DNA of 64,000 nucleotides from Ciona intestinalis (GCF_000224145.3 NC_020173.2:997674-1061673), one strand, 5' to 3'; shown: positions 24,742 through 35,703, counted from the first letter of the stretch. The notes: generated by a model not told the origin, from the sequence alone. Translations and numbers: made by a program.

Positions 24742-25280
24742 ATCTAGACTACCCTTTAAAACGTTACAAACCGAATCAAAATTTATGGAATTATTTAAAC
24801 ATAGTCGTGACTCTGGAAGAGCGTTGGTAATTGTTCAAAACACGGTCAGGAAATGTGGATAAACACACATATATTTTCCCATATTACTAAACACTTACTG
24901 CAAATCAGTTTTAACATTCCGTTTAGTCGCTTTAGTGTAATCAAATATAAAAGTAACATATTATTTTACCTTCGCTTTCAGCATGAATCAACCGATGCAT
25001 TTCAATATCGTTCGAATTCCTTTTCAAGATGTTTCCATCTATCTCTGTTACAACTTCAACAAGTGACATATCTTCTTCCATTGTTGTACCAACACCATTT
25101 GTTTGTTACGCACTATTTCTCTATAGTTTCGACACACAACAACTTACAATGGTTCTTCCTGCTTCTAAATTTTGCTTTGCCGATATATAGTTTGATGCGA
25201 TCGTCTGGAACAGATATAACACAACGTATTTTTAAATTAATACTACGAAAAGAAAGGAATTAGAAACAAAAAAGTCCTTA

Positions 25281-25480
25281 TATAGTAGGGTGAGGGAAGA
25301 TGGGACACTTTTTTATTCTATTTTATCGTCACATAAGGTATAGTAAACAAAGAATATTTAAAGAAATATAAAATCGTCCTCGCAACTTTCACAGACCGTT
25401 GTTTATTGTTTAAATCACGATAAGGATATTTGGATATTATGGTCTAAAAGTGTCCTATTTTACCCCCACAGAACTATATA
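25281..25480 (-). mobile_element. Miniature element A, copy 11
   Basis: TATAGTAGGGTGAGGGAAGA start; right end TTTTACCCCCACAGAACTATA. Upstream of TRPC copy 2. Confidence 0.75.
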
Positions 25481-26779
25481 CACACGCTGCGGGTAAAAAC
25501 TGTTTAAATAGGAGTGTTAGGTAAAATCGCTGCTATTAAACGTATTAGGAATCTGTATAGCACGTAAACTGTACTCTCTTTAGAACACATCATAACTAAA
25601 CAACCTTTTTTATCACGACTTGGTTATGAAGGAATGTGACAGGATATGCGAGTATAGATGCCTGTATATACAGTTCGTCGTGTCATAGTCTGGGCAATCT
25701 ACTATAGTTTATATAGAAATTCAGGATGACTATCTATACTCGGTGACTCACGCCCATCAATGAAGCATTTTAGATATTTTTAACTCGCCTACGTATAAAC
25801 TCGCTTGCGCAGTTATATTTATCCCTATATTAACTAAAACAATTATAGAAATTGTACGGACAGCTCAAACTCAAATGGCTTCATTCGGTCTGATGACAAT
25901 TTCTTATTGAAACTAAATGCGGCACCCACACGTTCGCTCTATTCAAAACGCCGTAAAAGCTTTTATATGAACAGCTTAACAACTTTGTGGTGCGGCCGTT
26001 TCCTTGTGAGAAATCAGCGAAGCGGTAAGCTGTTTACGAAAGTGACCCCTTAGCGAGCAATCTTTGGCTTAACGTAATAGTAGACTACGGAACTTTACAA
26101 TGAAAAGTAGTATAAGAGATACAGCTTAAAGGGTGTTTACCGTTTAAAAAATGCGCCCAAGCTTATAGGCGAAGAAAGGGTCTTTTTGGCGAAGAAGAGA
26201 CTATAACAAAAACCCATAACAAAAGAAATAGCCCATAGATACGTTTAAAGTATCCAACTTGTCGAAAGCGTCTTACCCTATATGTTGTTTAATGAATTGT
26301 CATTGGCGATTAAGAGAAACCGTTCTCGAGTGAGGAAATAAGGAACCCTTATTGTCCAATATTTCCAGACTCAAAATTTATTATGGTGTTGGGGTGATAC
26401 CACGAATTAGTACTATCATACCTTTATTAATTAACAAAACATAAAAGAAATATATTAAAACATACCGAGAAGTTGTTTAGCGATTCGCACAACAGTCGTA
26501 GTTTTACCAATTCGGAAACACATAGGGTAAGACATGACAGTTTTTAATCATTGTTAATATTGAATAATAAATTTGATTAGTAGTACGCCTAGTGTTGTAA
26601 AATATAGTGTTGTACGCTTTAAAAATAGTGTTGTACGCTTTAAAAATCAAGTTTTTAAACATATAATTAATTTTGTAAGCAAAAACAAACTGCAAGAAAC
26701 ATTTTACCCTATTTTATTTAATTACGATACTGAACTGAGGATTCAAACTCGCAAACTACAAAATTTCGCCTTATTTAGT

Positions 26780-26979
26780 ATACAGTAGAGTGGGGGAAGA
26801 CGGGACATCTTTTACCTCTATTTTCTCGCCCCGTTTAGTGGTAAACAAAGAACATTCAAGAAATTATAAAAACTATATGCCCATGACTCTCATTGACCGT
26901 CAGTAATTATTTAAAACACGATCAGGTTATTTAGATATTATGTGCTAAAGGTGTCCCATCTTCTCCCACCCTACTATAT
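26780..26979 (-). mobile_element. Miniature element A, copy 12
   Basis: TATACAGTAGAGTGGGGGAA start, CATCTTCTCCCACCCTACTATA end. Confidence 0.8.
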
Positions 26980-27199
26980 GAACCAACGAGCATTTACAAT
27001 AAGCATCCTATTATTACATTTTTTCAGCCGTTGGAAAAATGTTGTATTCGGTTAACACGGAAGTGTAATACCATAGTACTCAAAAACAGTTTAAAGTACT
27101 ATGGTAATACTTAACTATACAGTAACCCTTTTTGAGCGCCACGAAAAAATTAAAATCTCTCTTAAATCGTATATACGAACATTTTGTGGATCGAAAACG

Positions 27200-27440
27200 A
27201 ATGATCTCTTTCCGGAGGATATGAATCCACATCTTCGTTCTTTGAAACTTCCACTCTTTCTCTTCGTTTTCACTGGTCCTCTCGTACGATCTGGACATCA
27301 TCGCAATCAGCATGTTTGGTAAAACTATAATAGCGATTACGTGATAAATTGCCAGCACAGCTTTTGGGACATATTCCGTGAACCCAGAAAGAAAAAGTTT
27401 GCTCATATCCAGTTGCCCAAACAAAGACCAAAATAGACCC
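27200..27440 (-). pseudogene. TRPC C-terminal relic (third copy)
   Basis: Only the pore and TRP-box part of the last TRPC exon remains: LFWSLFGQLDMSK, a short deletion in the following loop (LSG joined straight to FTEYV, where the others have LSGKHLFTEYV), LPNMLIAMMSRSYE and EWKFQRTKMW. It ends abruptly after RKEIIR, where the other copies continue PPPMNLLP. No upstream channel exon was found near it. It lies 2 kb upstream of copy 2 on the same strand, so it is best read as a broken unit of the tandem array. Confidence 0.8.
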
Positions 27441-27445
27441 ATCAC

Positions 27446-28637
27446 AACACCTTAACAAGTTGATGGTAAGAATCATAGCTTTACCCTTATCACTCACCAC
27501 ACTGGTTGCCCCAAACAGGAGCTTTTAATTGAGAAATATAACGTGTAGTAGTTAAATTGGTTGCCGCTGTCTTAACAATTTGAAGCATATATTGTAGGTT
27601 ATAGTTGTGGTCGTATTTATAAACTTTCAATAAAAGGTTCTTCGTTTACGGTCCTTTCGCGCTGCGATATAGAGAATATAGATCAATCCAACTATATACC
27701 ACCAATTTAGTTACGCTAAACGTATACCTGAAAACATTTGCGAAACACTTAATTCCGTGTTCTACAATAAAAGCAAAACTGCCGACCAAACAACTGCTGT
27801 AAAGACAAAAAAAAACATGTGTGGCTTTAAGGGAAGAGTACCAGATGGAAGCGCCCGCGCTTTAAATAATTGCTGCATGAATGTGCAACTTTCCAGCAAG
27901 CCAGAAACAATACCAAACACGCCTTTGCCACAAAAATAAATAGGCAACGACCTCATGGCAACATGTTTTATTCATTATATATTATCTGTCTTGAACATGG
28001 ATTTGGTAAAGTCCAGAGCTATATTTTAGTTTAAATACATTTTTATTAAAAATAATAAACAATGGTTACTCTTCAGACAATCCGTTAAGCGTGTGGTAAT
28101 CGAATCAAGTGTGATGTTGAATTAAATACTCGATATTACGACCTGTATTAAAGTGCATATATCAATTGTCGTAACGTCTGATGTTTCTCTGTATCTTAAA
28201 TGGTATTTCTTTAGAGTAATACTAAACTACATTGAAATGACCCTTCTTTTAAATTACAAATGTGTAAGGTTTAGTCGGGTGGGGAAAGATAGAACACGTT
28301 TTCATTCTTTTTTTTCTTGTCGCAGTTGGTAGTAAATTTTCTTGTCGCAGTTGGTAGTAAACAAAGGAGATTCGAAGATAGATCCGTATATCCTTAGGAC
28401 TCCCATAGACCGTTGTTAATTCTTTAAAACACGAAGGATATTTAAATATTAAGTGCTAACTATGTCCCATCTTTCCCACCCTGTTGTATATAGGCATTAG
28501 CTGAAGAGTGCCAAAAGTCATAAATGTTTATTGAGACCGTTTGGTGATATCTACGCCGCAGTTCATGCTTGTACTGCCACGGAAGCAAAGATACAACACG
28601 AGCCTGTGGAAGTGCACCCACATGGACAAGCTATATG
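27446..28637. other. Intergenic; one miniature element
   Basis: Open frames exist on both strands at 27757-27956, but I cannot support either as a gene. A miniature A element occupies 28270-28490. Confidence 0.45.
28270..28490 (-). mobile_element. Miniature element A, copy 13
   Basis: Full copy lengthened by a direct duplication of about 22 bp (TTCTTGTCGCAGTTGGTAGT) at about 28313-28357. Right end CTTTCCCACCCTGTTGTATA. Confidence 0.75.
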
Positions 28638-29121
28638 TCAAATCGCTGCACTGCTGTAGGTCGGTGATCGAAAATATATTGGGTTTTCAAAATCTTCTGC
28701 ATCTGCTTCAGAAATTCGTTTGTTGTATCCTCTCCTTAATCTGTAGGTTCGTATTCCACTTCTAGCTCGGTTGCAAACCAACGTGGCGTACCAAGCGAAG
28801 ATAAAAGCAGCTATGATTGCAAGGAAAATAACCACAACGTACACGCCCGTGTCTGTAGAAAGAAATTGCTGTATGAATATTGACTTGGTAAAATATCATG
28901 TGTATTTTATTCTCACTAACATAAGACGTACATTAGGCTGGGGAAAGATGGGATACATTTTAACTCTATTTTCTCGTTCCATTTAGTATTAAACAAAAAA
29001 CACTTAAAGAAATATATAACTATATCTTTAGGACTCCCATAGACCGTTGTTAATTGTTTAAAACACTATCAGGATATTTGAATATTACGTGCTAAAGGTG
29101 TCCCGTAATTCCGAATCCTAC

Positions 29122-29157
<36 letters not shown>

Positions 29158-29582
29158 ATACAGTAACCAATATCAGATTAATTAGAAGAAAACGAAACCC
29201 CGGTCTGAATCAAAAAATCCTTTTGTGGTTGCTAGTTTGTTTATGGTACAGACATTTGCTTCTCAAGGGAGAGAAAACGGTTCGTACGCACGCATGTGGA
29301 ACGTTTTAAGACGCCTGTAGGGGCTATACTTTAACGTAAAGTAAGTTTTATAAGCGAATATGCAAGATATAGTATCCCCGAACCAAAGAAACTAGACTTG
29401 CAAATTTCACATTAACTTGTTATTGAAGAATACACAACAGTTAAATGATTAGTCGCAGCAAGTAAATATATAGAATACTTACTATTGAATGGCTTTTGCG
29501 TTACAGCAGTTGAATATTCTACAGTTGTCGATAGTATTGTTGCGTTTACCAGTGATTGTGGTGTGGTAGTATCATTCAACAT
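28638..29582 (-). CDS. Small orphan single-pass membrane protein
   Basis: Two exons, 29582-29483 and 28852-28638, joined in frame by AATA|GTAAGT and TCTACAG|AC, give about 104 aa. The N-terminal half (about 38 residues) is Thr/Ser-rich and carries N-glycosylation sequons (NDT, NAT, NNT across the splice junction). It is followed by one strong membrane segment (YVVVIFLAIIAAFIFAW), a basic stop-transfer stretch (RARSGIRTYRLRRGYNKR) and an acidic tail ending NPIYFRSPTYSSAAI. There is no obvious cleavable signal peptide, so either it is a type III protein or a signal exon lies upstream; the frame stays open above the chosen ATG. A miniature element sits in the intron. I do not recognise the family. 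Confidence 0.55.
28930..29128 (-). mobile_element. Miniature element A, copy 14
   Basis: Left end decayed (CATTAGGCTGGGGAAAGATG); right end TCCGAATCCTACTATATA runs into a GA microsatellite. Lies in the intron of the small membrane protein gene. Confidence 0.7.
29129..29158 (+). repeat. GA dinucleotide microsatellite
   Basis: About 14 uninterrupted AG units directly after a miniature element end. Confidence 0.9.
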
Positions 29583-30301
29583 ATTTTCCCAGGTTATTAC
29601 TGGTTTTGCTGTACGACCGTTATAGATCTACGTCTTTGAGATATATACGAATACGATCAAACTATCACGAAAGAAATGTTTAACTTCTGTTGTAAAACTG
29701 AAAAACAGATATGCCTTTGAAAAGCTTCTGTTTCTTACTTTAATTGTACTTTTTTTGAAACTAGTGCGAGCTTCAGGCATACGATCACAACAAAGGGTCT
29801 GTGTTGTGCGCAGTTGCGGCCGTTGCTTTCACACTTCGTTGACAGAGATAATAAGGTGTCGTCAGAAAAGGTAACGTCTCGAAATTTTATGGTTCACTCG
29901 GACGTCATTTCTAGCCGTAAATGTAATATCAATGGTATAGGTTGCTGAGACACCATGTCAAAATTTTAAAACGCTGAATTACGTACAACAACAAAATACA
30001 ACGTAAAATGTTTGTTTGTAGATGTCCTTATATCACCAAAATAAATAAACAAAAGCTTGAACTTTACCTAAAACTGACGTGTTATGTGCTACAGGTGTCC
30101 GGTACTACTAGACTTAAAACTATAAATATTTAACAGTTTTTTAATAACATAACTATCAGTCAAAAACAGAAATATATATTAACTCAAAACAAACGGTTCC
30201 CGCAAAATTTTAACTCTTTAATGCCTAAAATATGCCAAAAATATTGAAATGTAAAGTACTTTAATTAAATATAATTATACCAACAATCAATTCCGGCACC
30301 G
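29583..30301. other. Intergenic, no gene seen
   Basis: AT-rich. No exon or element boundary could be recognised. Confidence 0.4.
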
Positions 30302-32716
30302 TTAAGTCTTGGGAATTATTAATTGAATAACTTTCTTCATGTCTTGCTTCATGATAGGTGTTGGAATATTAAGTTTGTTGGCAATTCTCATGCTCTCAAA
30401 AAAGCATATGAACGACTCGTAATATTGGCCAACATGGTAAAAGCAACTTGCGTAAGTATCATAAAGCTGCACGTGCTTTACTGTCTTTGTCTTGCAAGGG
30501 TGCAACAAGCGTTTGGCTTCATGCAGTTGTAGAAACGCTTCTTTATATTTTCCCTCTCTGAACAGTGTGTCAGCTGAGTTGCACAAAACTATGGGGTTTA
30601 GAGTAGTTAGGTCGGACCTCGATATTCCGATTTCGTCACTGATAGCCTGATACCTGTCGCTGTTTGCATATACTTTTGATGCATGTTGGTGTCGACGAAG
30701 TTTAACCAAGTTTCTAGCGTACTGCTCTAAACAACCGTGGACTCGAAGTATTGGTATAAGCAAATCTGGCTGCTGCGTTTCACCTGAGCAATTCTGGGTT
30801 TTTATTGTTTGTTCAAAAGCTTCTATTAACCCATCTAACTCGTGTATCAATGGATCAACTTCACAGTTCGTGCAATCATAAGACTTTGTCTCTTCAATAT
30901 AAGAGCGAGCTACAATGCACTTGAGTTCATGTACTTTAACTAGAACTTTCTCATCTTCCGTTAAGTTGAGACGATATGTCTTTGCACATAAATCCAAAAC
31001 CAGGTCATAATCTTCACAAATAAATGCGTAGCTAATGACAATCATACAAACAGGAACTGAACTATCATCCCACGGTATTGTAGTCATCATCTTTTTGATT
31101 TGACATATCAAATCTTGTCGTAAGTCGAGGCAAAACAAAGCATCCAGCTTTCTTAACATTTGCCTTACATTTCTTGGCATATCTAGCTCTTTTCCCAAAA
31201 ACAAAAACTTGAGTATTTCTTGAAGAGCAAGTACTGCCTCCATAAAAGAAACAAGGCTGTGTTTTCCAACAATCCCGCTCAAGCTAGAAGTAAGGTTGAT
31301 ACCAGCACTTTCTCCGGCAAAAACATCAACTTGTTGTCCCTTTGCATGATAAACTTTTGCACGAACTTCACAAGCCACTGCCACCATGAACCGAAGCTGA
31401 TGAGCAACCTTTGTATCGGAATTCCCATTTTTTTCCAATTTGTTGATGACATCAAAGCAAGAAGATTCGGTTAATGAATTTAGTCGCCCGAAAGCTGAAA
31501 TAATGACGGTCGCGCTTCGATAGATCACTCTCTTCATGTTATAGGCTTGTAAACCTAACGATGAATTCAGTTGCTGGTGTGATACATTCAAGTTCTGTAA
31601 ATCTTCTTTAATTTGGTCCATTAAAGATGAAAAATTGGTCTTTTGGTCATTTTTTTTTATCCGAAGATGTGCCTTTTCTTGATATTCATCATAAATTCTT
31701 TTATCTCCAGCTACGAAGCAAGTCTTCGACAGCACATCAGTCAAGTGATATCCCTGCTTTAAGTCTTCCTCGCTGTCTAAGTATTGAATCATTACATCTA
31801 CTGGTTTAATTAGTTCCATTTTCCATGGTTTGGCTTTGGTTGGTTGTCGTCCAAGAGGAAGTTTACACGCATGAGCTACCATCCCATCGAATGTAACGCC
31901 ATTCGGTGTAAAGTGATCTGTAAACCAGTATCTATACCTGGGGTTTATACTTGGAATTGCAACACAGTTGATCATTGTTTCCCCAAGGTTAATTAGGACG
32001 ATGCTAAAGATTGTTGTAAACCATCTAAAGTATTTCATTATTGTCTTTGAACCTTGCCTATTAACGGCTTCATTTTCAAGAACAATAATGTGTTCAAAGT
32101 CTGAATATGCGGTAATTTCTAGGCGTGCCAAGGAACCCATTCCAACTACAGCATATCTACATGGTGGTGTTCCCATTATTTCGATACATTTGTTAGAAAT
32201 AAATCTCATTAACTCAGTGTACCTTCTGGTAATTTCAGCTTGGAGATTTTGTACATCTTCTATTTTCTTCTTTTCAAGTGCAAATAGTACGCCTTCTTCT
32301 TCGTCATACGGAATAGTTCCAAGCTGACTAAAACCTTTTCCAAAATCCTTTCTAATCCCACTGAGAAAGGTCTTCACTGTGAAAGCAATTGAAACCAAAT
32401 CAGCGTCAAGTTTTGCGGCGTTTGCCTTTGTCAAAACTGTTGAGCACAAACCTTGAAGTTCACTTTTAAATTGAACGTTCTTTGGATCTCGTACAATAGC
32501 AGCATTATACAATGCTGCACTGCGAATAGCATTTAGTTTTTTGAGTTTAGTTTTATTTCTATAGACAGTGGCGAGCGCGTGCAATATTGGTGCTGATTTT
32601 ATTGGATCAAGTTCTTTTCCATTCGAATCACACAACTGTTTAAACTCCTTAGCAAGTTTGTCTTCGACTTCACATACCTCATCAAGTATAAAATCAGCTT
32701 TACCTGTGGGTTCCAT
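30302..32716 (-). CDS. Intronless nucleotidyltransferase-like/TPR-like protein
   Basis: A single uninterrupted 804-aa frame. After about 180 mainly helical residues comes a motif typical of the Pol-beta superfamily, GlnD/DUF294-like branch: RYAVVGMGSLARLE at about 186-200, then YSDFEHIIVL at about 204-213. The GS and the D-x-E pair fit the nucleotide and metal-binding signature. The middle region (FTDHFTPNGVTFDG, HACKLPLGRQ) is conserved-looking but unassigned. The last 120 residues are helical hairpins of TPR type (LFREGKYKEAFLQLHEAK, YASCFYHVGQYYESFICFF). There is no signal peptide or membrane segment, so it is probably cytosolic. The neighbouring genes are heavily interrupted by introns, so the lack of introns is striking; retroposition, ancient gene transfer or simple intron loss are all possible. 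Substrate unknown. Confidence 0.85.
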   Translation of the reverse strand: MEPTGKADFILDEVCEVEDKLAKEFKQLCDSNGKELDPIKSAPILHALATVYRNKTKLKKLNAIRSAALYNAAIVRDPKNVQFKSELQGLCSTVLTKANAAKLDADLVSIAFTVKTFLSGIRKDFGKGFSQLGTIPYDEEEGVLFALEKKKIEDVQNLQAEITRRYTELMRFISNKCIEIMGTPPCRYAVVGMGSLARLEITAYSDFEHIIVLENEAVNRQGSKTIMKYFRWFTTIFSIVLINLGETMINCVAIPSINPRYRYWFTDHFTPNGVTFDGMVAHACKLPLGRQPTKAKPWKMELIKPVDVMIQYLDSEEDLKQGYHLTDVLSKTCFVAGDKRIYDEYQEKAHLRIKKNDQKTNFSSLMDQIKEDLQNLNVSHQQLNSSLGLQAYNMKRVIYRSATVIISAFGRLNSLTESSCFDVINKLEKNGNSDTKVAHQLRFMVAVACEVRAKVYHAKGQQVDVFAGESAGINLTSSLSGIVGKHSLVSFMEAVLALQEILKFLFLGKELDMPRNVRQMLRKLDALFCLDLRQDLICQIKKMMTTIPWDDSSVPVCMIVISYAFICEDYDLVLDLCAKTYRLNLTEDEKVLVKVHELKCIVARSYIEETKSYDCTNCEVDPLIHELDGLIEAFEQTIKTQNCSGETQQPDLLIPILRVHGCLEQYARNLVKLRRHQHASKVYANSDRYQAISDEIGISRSDLTTLNPIVLCNSADTLFREGKYKEAFLQLHEAKRLLHPCKTKTVKHVQLYDTYASCFYHVGQYYESFICFFESMRIANKLNIPTPIMKQDMKKVIQLIIPKT

Positions 32717-33463
32717 TTTATATTCTTTTCATATTAGGCTGTTATGTCCGTATACCAACTATATCTTTATTACTTCCGTGTATTCTCCAGTCACTGCTCT
32801 GTTGAATGGCTGGTACTAAATAACACAACGCACGTACAAAGTAGGTCATGCTTGAGTAACTTTGTATGCGCATGAGAGAGAATGATGTTTGTTTGGTTCT
32901 CTCTCACATTCTTGGAGTAGATTTGTTGAACGTTTGGTGTTGAAAACTTCAACTTAGCTTTAAAATTATGTCAATTTGTGCCGGTTAGCTTGTTGGTCTT
33001 GGAAAATTGAATGACTGTGACTGTAAGATCGTGATTCTGCATATTAGTAAATGATTTGGAAATCGCAACTAAATAGTGATGGACGTGGTTATGACTCTTC
33101 ATGCTGAAATCGTGGGACCGAACACAGTGTGGTGGTCAAAGTTCAAATGATATCACATTTACATACTGTCACGTGATACACCTTACTTATATAACTCCCA
33201 CCCAGTTAAATCCATAAGAAAAAAAACTGTGCCGGTTGGTCTAGGAGAGACTTTGCACTTACACGCTAACACGACTTGGAGATTTATCTGGCTATTACGT
33301 AGCCTATATTGGAAAAGTACCGTGATGAAAACTGCAGGCTACGTCTGCTTGATAGGCAAACGTCTATTGAGCTAACAGAAAGGAATTCCCCAGGTTCATT
33401 ATCAGATGGTGTACGCGTACGGTTGTTGTAGCGAGTGACAGTGCTTTGGCGCAGATTTAAAGA

Positions 33464-34456
33464 TATAGTAGGATGGGGGAAGATGGGACACTTTTAGTGC
33501 ATAATATCCTTCTCTTGTTTTAAACCAGGTATGTGCAACCTTTTTCACAGGAGGGCCAAATACAAACTTTTGAATGACAACGCGGGCCGCATGATTTTTC
33601 AGAAAAAAATAGTATCATAAAACGACTTTCCTATGCACATAATATAATTACTGTTAAAAATAATAACTTTTTATCCACTGTAAAAGTTTCGAAATTAACA
33701 CCTGCAACCAAAAATAACACAAGTAAAAGAACTAGCAAATGATACCAACTAGCGCAATGCCTTAATTCAGTGGTCAAAAATCTAATTTTTAATTTCAGTG
33801 GTCACAAATTGTTTTTCTTAGTCAGGTAGACTGTTTGTTACGAAATAGTAGGCATTCACACGTGGATTCATTGCATCATAGTGGCGATTGTTTGACTTGG
33901 CAATTAATTACGACATAATAGCAATTCACACGTTAATTATTTGCGTCATAATAGGGATTGACACGTTTTCATTAAGCACGGAGGAGTTTTAAAACAGGCT
34001 TGAATGTTAAACAAACACACGTGTCGTATTTTAGCCTTTTTTTCAAGACTACATTGAAAGATCCACACAAACAGTTGAAAAGATCCGGATACGGATGGCG
34101 ATCCGCCATTTGAACATCACTAAACTATGGTACTGTACAATGCCACACAGCTTTATCAAAGTGCTAATCTCGCATTGCAAAATTATGGAACACAGCATCA
34201 CAAAGCGCAATATTTCTGTACACAGCGTGCGAAAATTTCTAATGCTTTGATGTTTGAACTAACATTTTGCTGAGCACCATGCGGGCCACAGGGCCACTGG
34301 TTGCGCATCTGTTTTTAAACTGTTTTAAACAATTAACAACAGTTTATGGGAGTCGTGAGGATGCAATTTTATATTTATTTAAATGTTGTTTGTTGACTAC
34401 CGAACGGGACAAGAAAATGGAATGAAAAGATGTCCCATCTACCCCACTCTACTATA
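33464..34456 (+). mobile_element. Miniature element A, copy 15, interrupted
   Basis: Left part 33464-33525 (TATAGTAGGATGGGGGAAGA) and right part 34323-34456 (ending TACCCCACTCTACTATA) are one copy split by a hAT-like element. Confidence 0.85.
33526..34322 (+). mobile_element. hAT-like non-autonomous element, 797 bp
   Basis: Starts CAGGTATGTGCAACC and ends in CTG, with GGTTGCGCATCTG close to the right end. It is flanked by a perfect 8-bp duplication TTTTAAAC (33518-33525 and 34323-34330), and removing element plus one duplicate restores the host element seamlessly. There is no transposase frame. Internal sequence around 33800-34130 recurs in reverse near 42370-42647. Confidence 0.85.
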
Positions 34457-35428
34457 TAAAGATACCTAAATTTAACACTAACGCATAAAGATTGAATATA
34501 AAGCAACGCTGTAAAGCGAAAACAAAAGCATGACTGGAATTGAATGAAATTTTGCTGCTTTTGCAATACACTACCTACTTTTTCGTCATTCTAGTCGTGA
34601 TAATAAAAACAGTTACCCAGTTGTGTGTACGCCAGGCGAGGCAATTATTGCCACATGCCAATGACGCGTTTTATGTTTTGTGACACGTCTTTTTCGTTAT
34701 ATAAACCTTGAAATTTTCTGTACTGTATGGCAGTAGTACGCGGCTAGTAATACTCTGCTGTGTCACTTTGTCCCTAAAGCTTGATGACACTCTTTCCCCG
34801 TACTATAGAATGAGCAGTGCCGTACAATGTCTTACAACGATGTGCCTTCGTTGAGTAAGATATAGCGCGTACGTTGGGACAGGTGCGGCGTCTCGAGCTG
34901 CGGAACTTAAACTCGCGAACTATACTTGCAATATTAGCCGACCCCCACAGTGTGAACAAATAGAAACCTAAATGTAGGTATCTATTGTAGCCTATAATAT
35001 AAGCCAAAGGTATATATATATACCTATATATCACAGTAACAAGTAATAATGCGCATGTAGATAAAGCTTAGCATCAATAAAAAGTTGATACAATAATTCT
35101 TAGATTCAACCGGACAGCACTTAACATAATATTACCTATTTGACTGAATTGTGCCAACAATACTGCGAAGTCGACAAAATTCAAATAAAATAACGCGCAA
35201 TATACACGTCAGAAAACAATGTGTGAAAACAATGTGTTTTCTGTTGTTGCGCAACAAAGTGAACTGCCAGTTGGTGTATATGATTAATCTGTTTATTTTT
35301 CTCAAATATAAGTACCGGATTTTCGAGTGCTATGTTTGTAACCAGGATTTGGGTTTTTCTTTTGAATCTAAGTTTCAGCAAAGGTTCGTAAAATTTAGGA
35401 TGAGAAGATCTATTTTGTATTAATGCGT

Positions 35429-35624
35429 ATATAGTGGGTTGGGGGGAGATAGGACTTATTTATTTATTTCGTCAAATTTAGTAGTAAACAGAGATCCTTC
35501 AAAAAAGTAAAAAATACATATCTTTACGACTTCCATATATAGACCGTTGTTAATGATTAAAACAGATCAGGATAATTGGTTATTATGTGCTAAAATGTTT
35601 CCAGTCTTGCCCCACCCTACTATA
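35429..35624 (-). mobile_element. Miniature element A, copy 16
   Basis: TATATAGTGGGTTGGGGGGA start, CTTGCCCCACCCTACTATA end; just upstream of lectin gene 1. Confidence 0.8.
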
Positions 35625-35703
35625 CTTAAGTTTGAGTTACTGCATGTAAATTTGTGTATAACTTTTTTTCTGTTTTAGGAAAATTAAATTATTTTATCCA
35701 CAG

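Larger units (their letters stand above)
18962..25081 (-). pseudogene. TRPC-like channel, copy 2, 1-nt frameshift
   Basis: Tandem paralogue of copy 1. Exons: 25081-24970, 24014-23901, 23516-23369, 23286-23058, 22457-22245, 21911-21807, 21609-21463, 21362-21153, 21074-20927, 20755-20642, 20180-20012, 19867-18962. Exons 3 to 11 have the same lengths as copy 1 (148, 229, 213, 105, 147, 210, 148, 114, 169). The total is 2615 nt, one short of a multiple of three. The break is at about 19508-19515 in the last exon, in the loop before the pore: upstream frame reads NSTLNATLP, downstream frame reads CTKGNPYFQGVWNSIVELFW. Both sides are otherwise well preserved (LFWALFG pore, EWKFQRTK TRP box, PPPMNLLP). 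As assembled, the product would lose the pore. A sequencing or assembly error, or a polymorphic null allele, would look the same, so pseudogene status is provisional. The last exon and 3' UTR are nearly identical to copy 1. Confidence 0.8.
25082..27079. other. 5' flank of TRPC copy 2, no gene seen
   Basis: Contains two miniature A elements, fragments of element B at about 26350-26530 and 26985-27080, a 23-bp direct duplication at about 26600-26646 (GTGTTGTACGCTTTAAAAAT), and the block near 26005-26062 shared with the copy 1 upstream region. No coding exon was identified. Confidence 0.5.
32717..35703. other. Intergenic with nested transposons
   Basis: Contains a miniature element split by a hAT-like insertion, another miniature element, and a 10-bp perfect inverted repeat (TGAGAGAGAA / TTCTCTCTCA) at 32873-32907. 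A signal-peptide exon for the first lectin gene should lie near the right side, but I could not place it. Confidence 0.5.

Noticed and set aside
24853-25263. 136-codon plus-strand frame over TRPC copy 2 exon 1
   Set aside because: It is antisense to a coding exon whose counterpart in copy 1 has the matching ATG and donor. A shadow frame.
27757-27956. Open frames on both strands; the minus one ends in a hydrophobic stretch resembling a GPI-anchor signal
   Set aside because: No start or splice context and no homology recognised; the two strands exclude each other and neither can be preferred.
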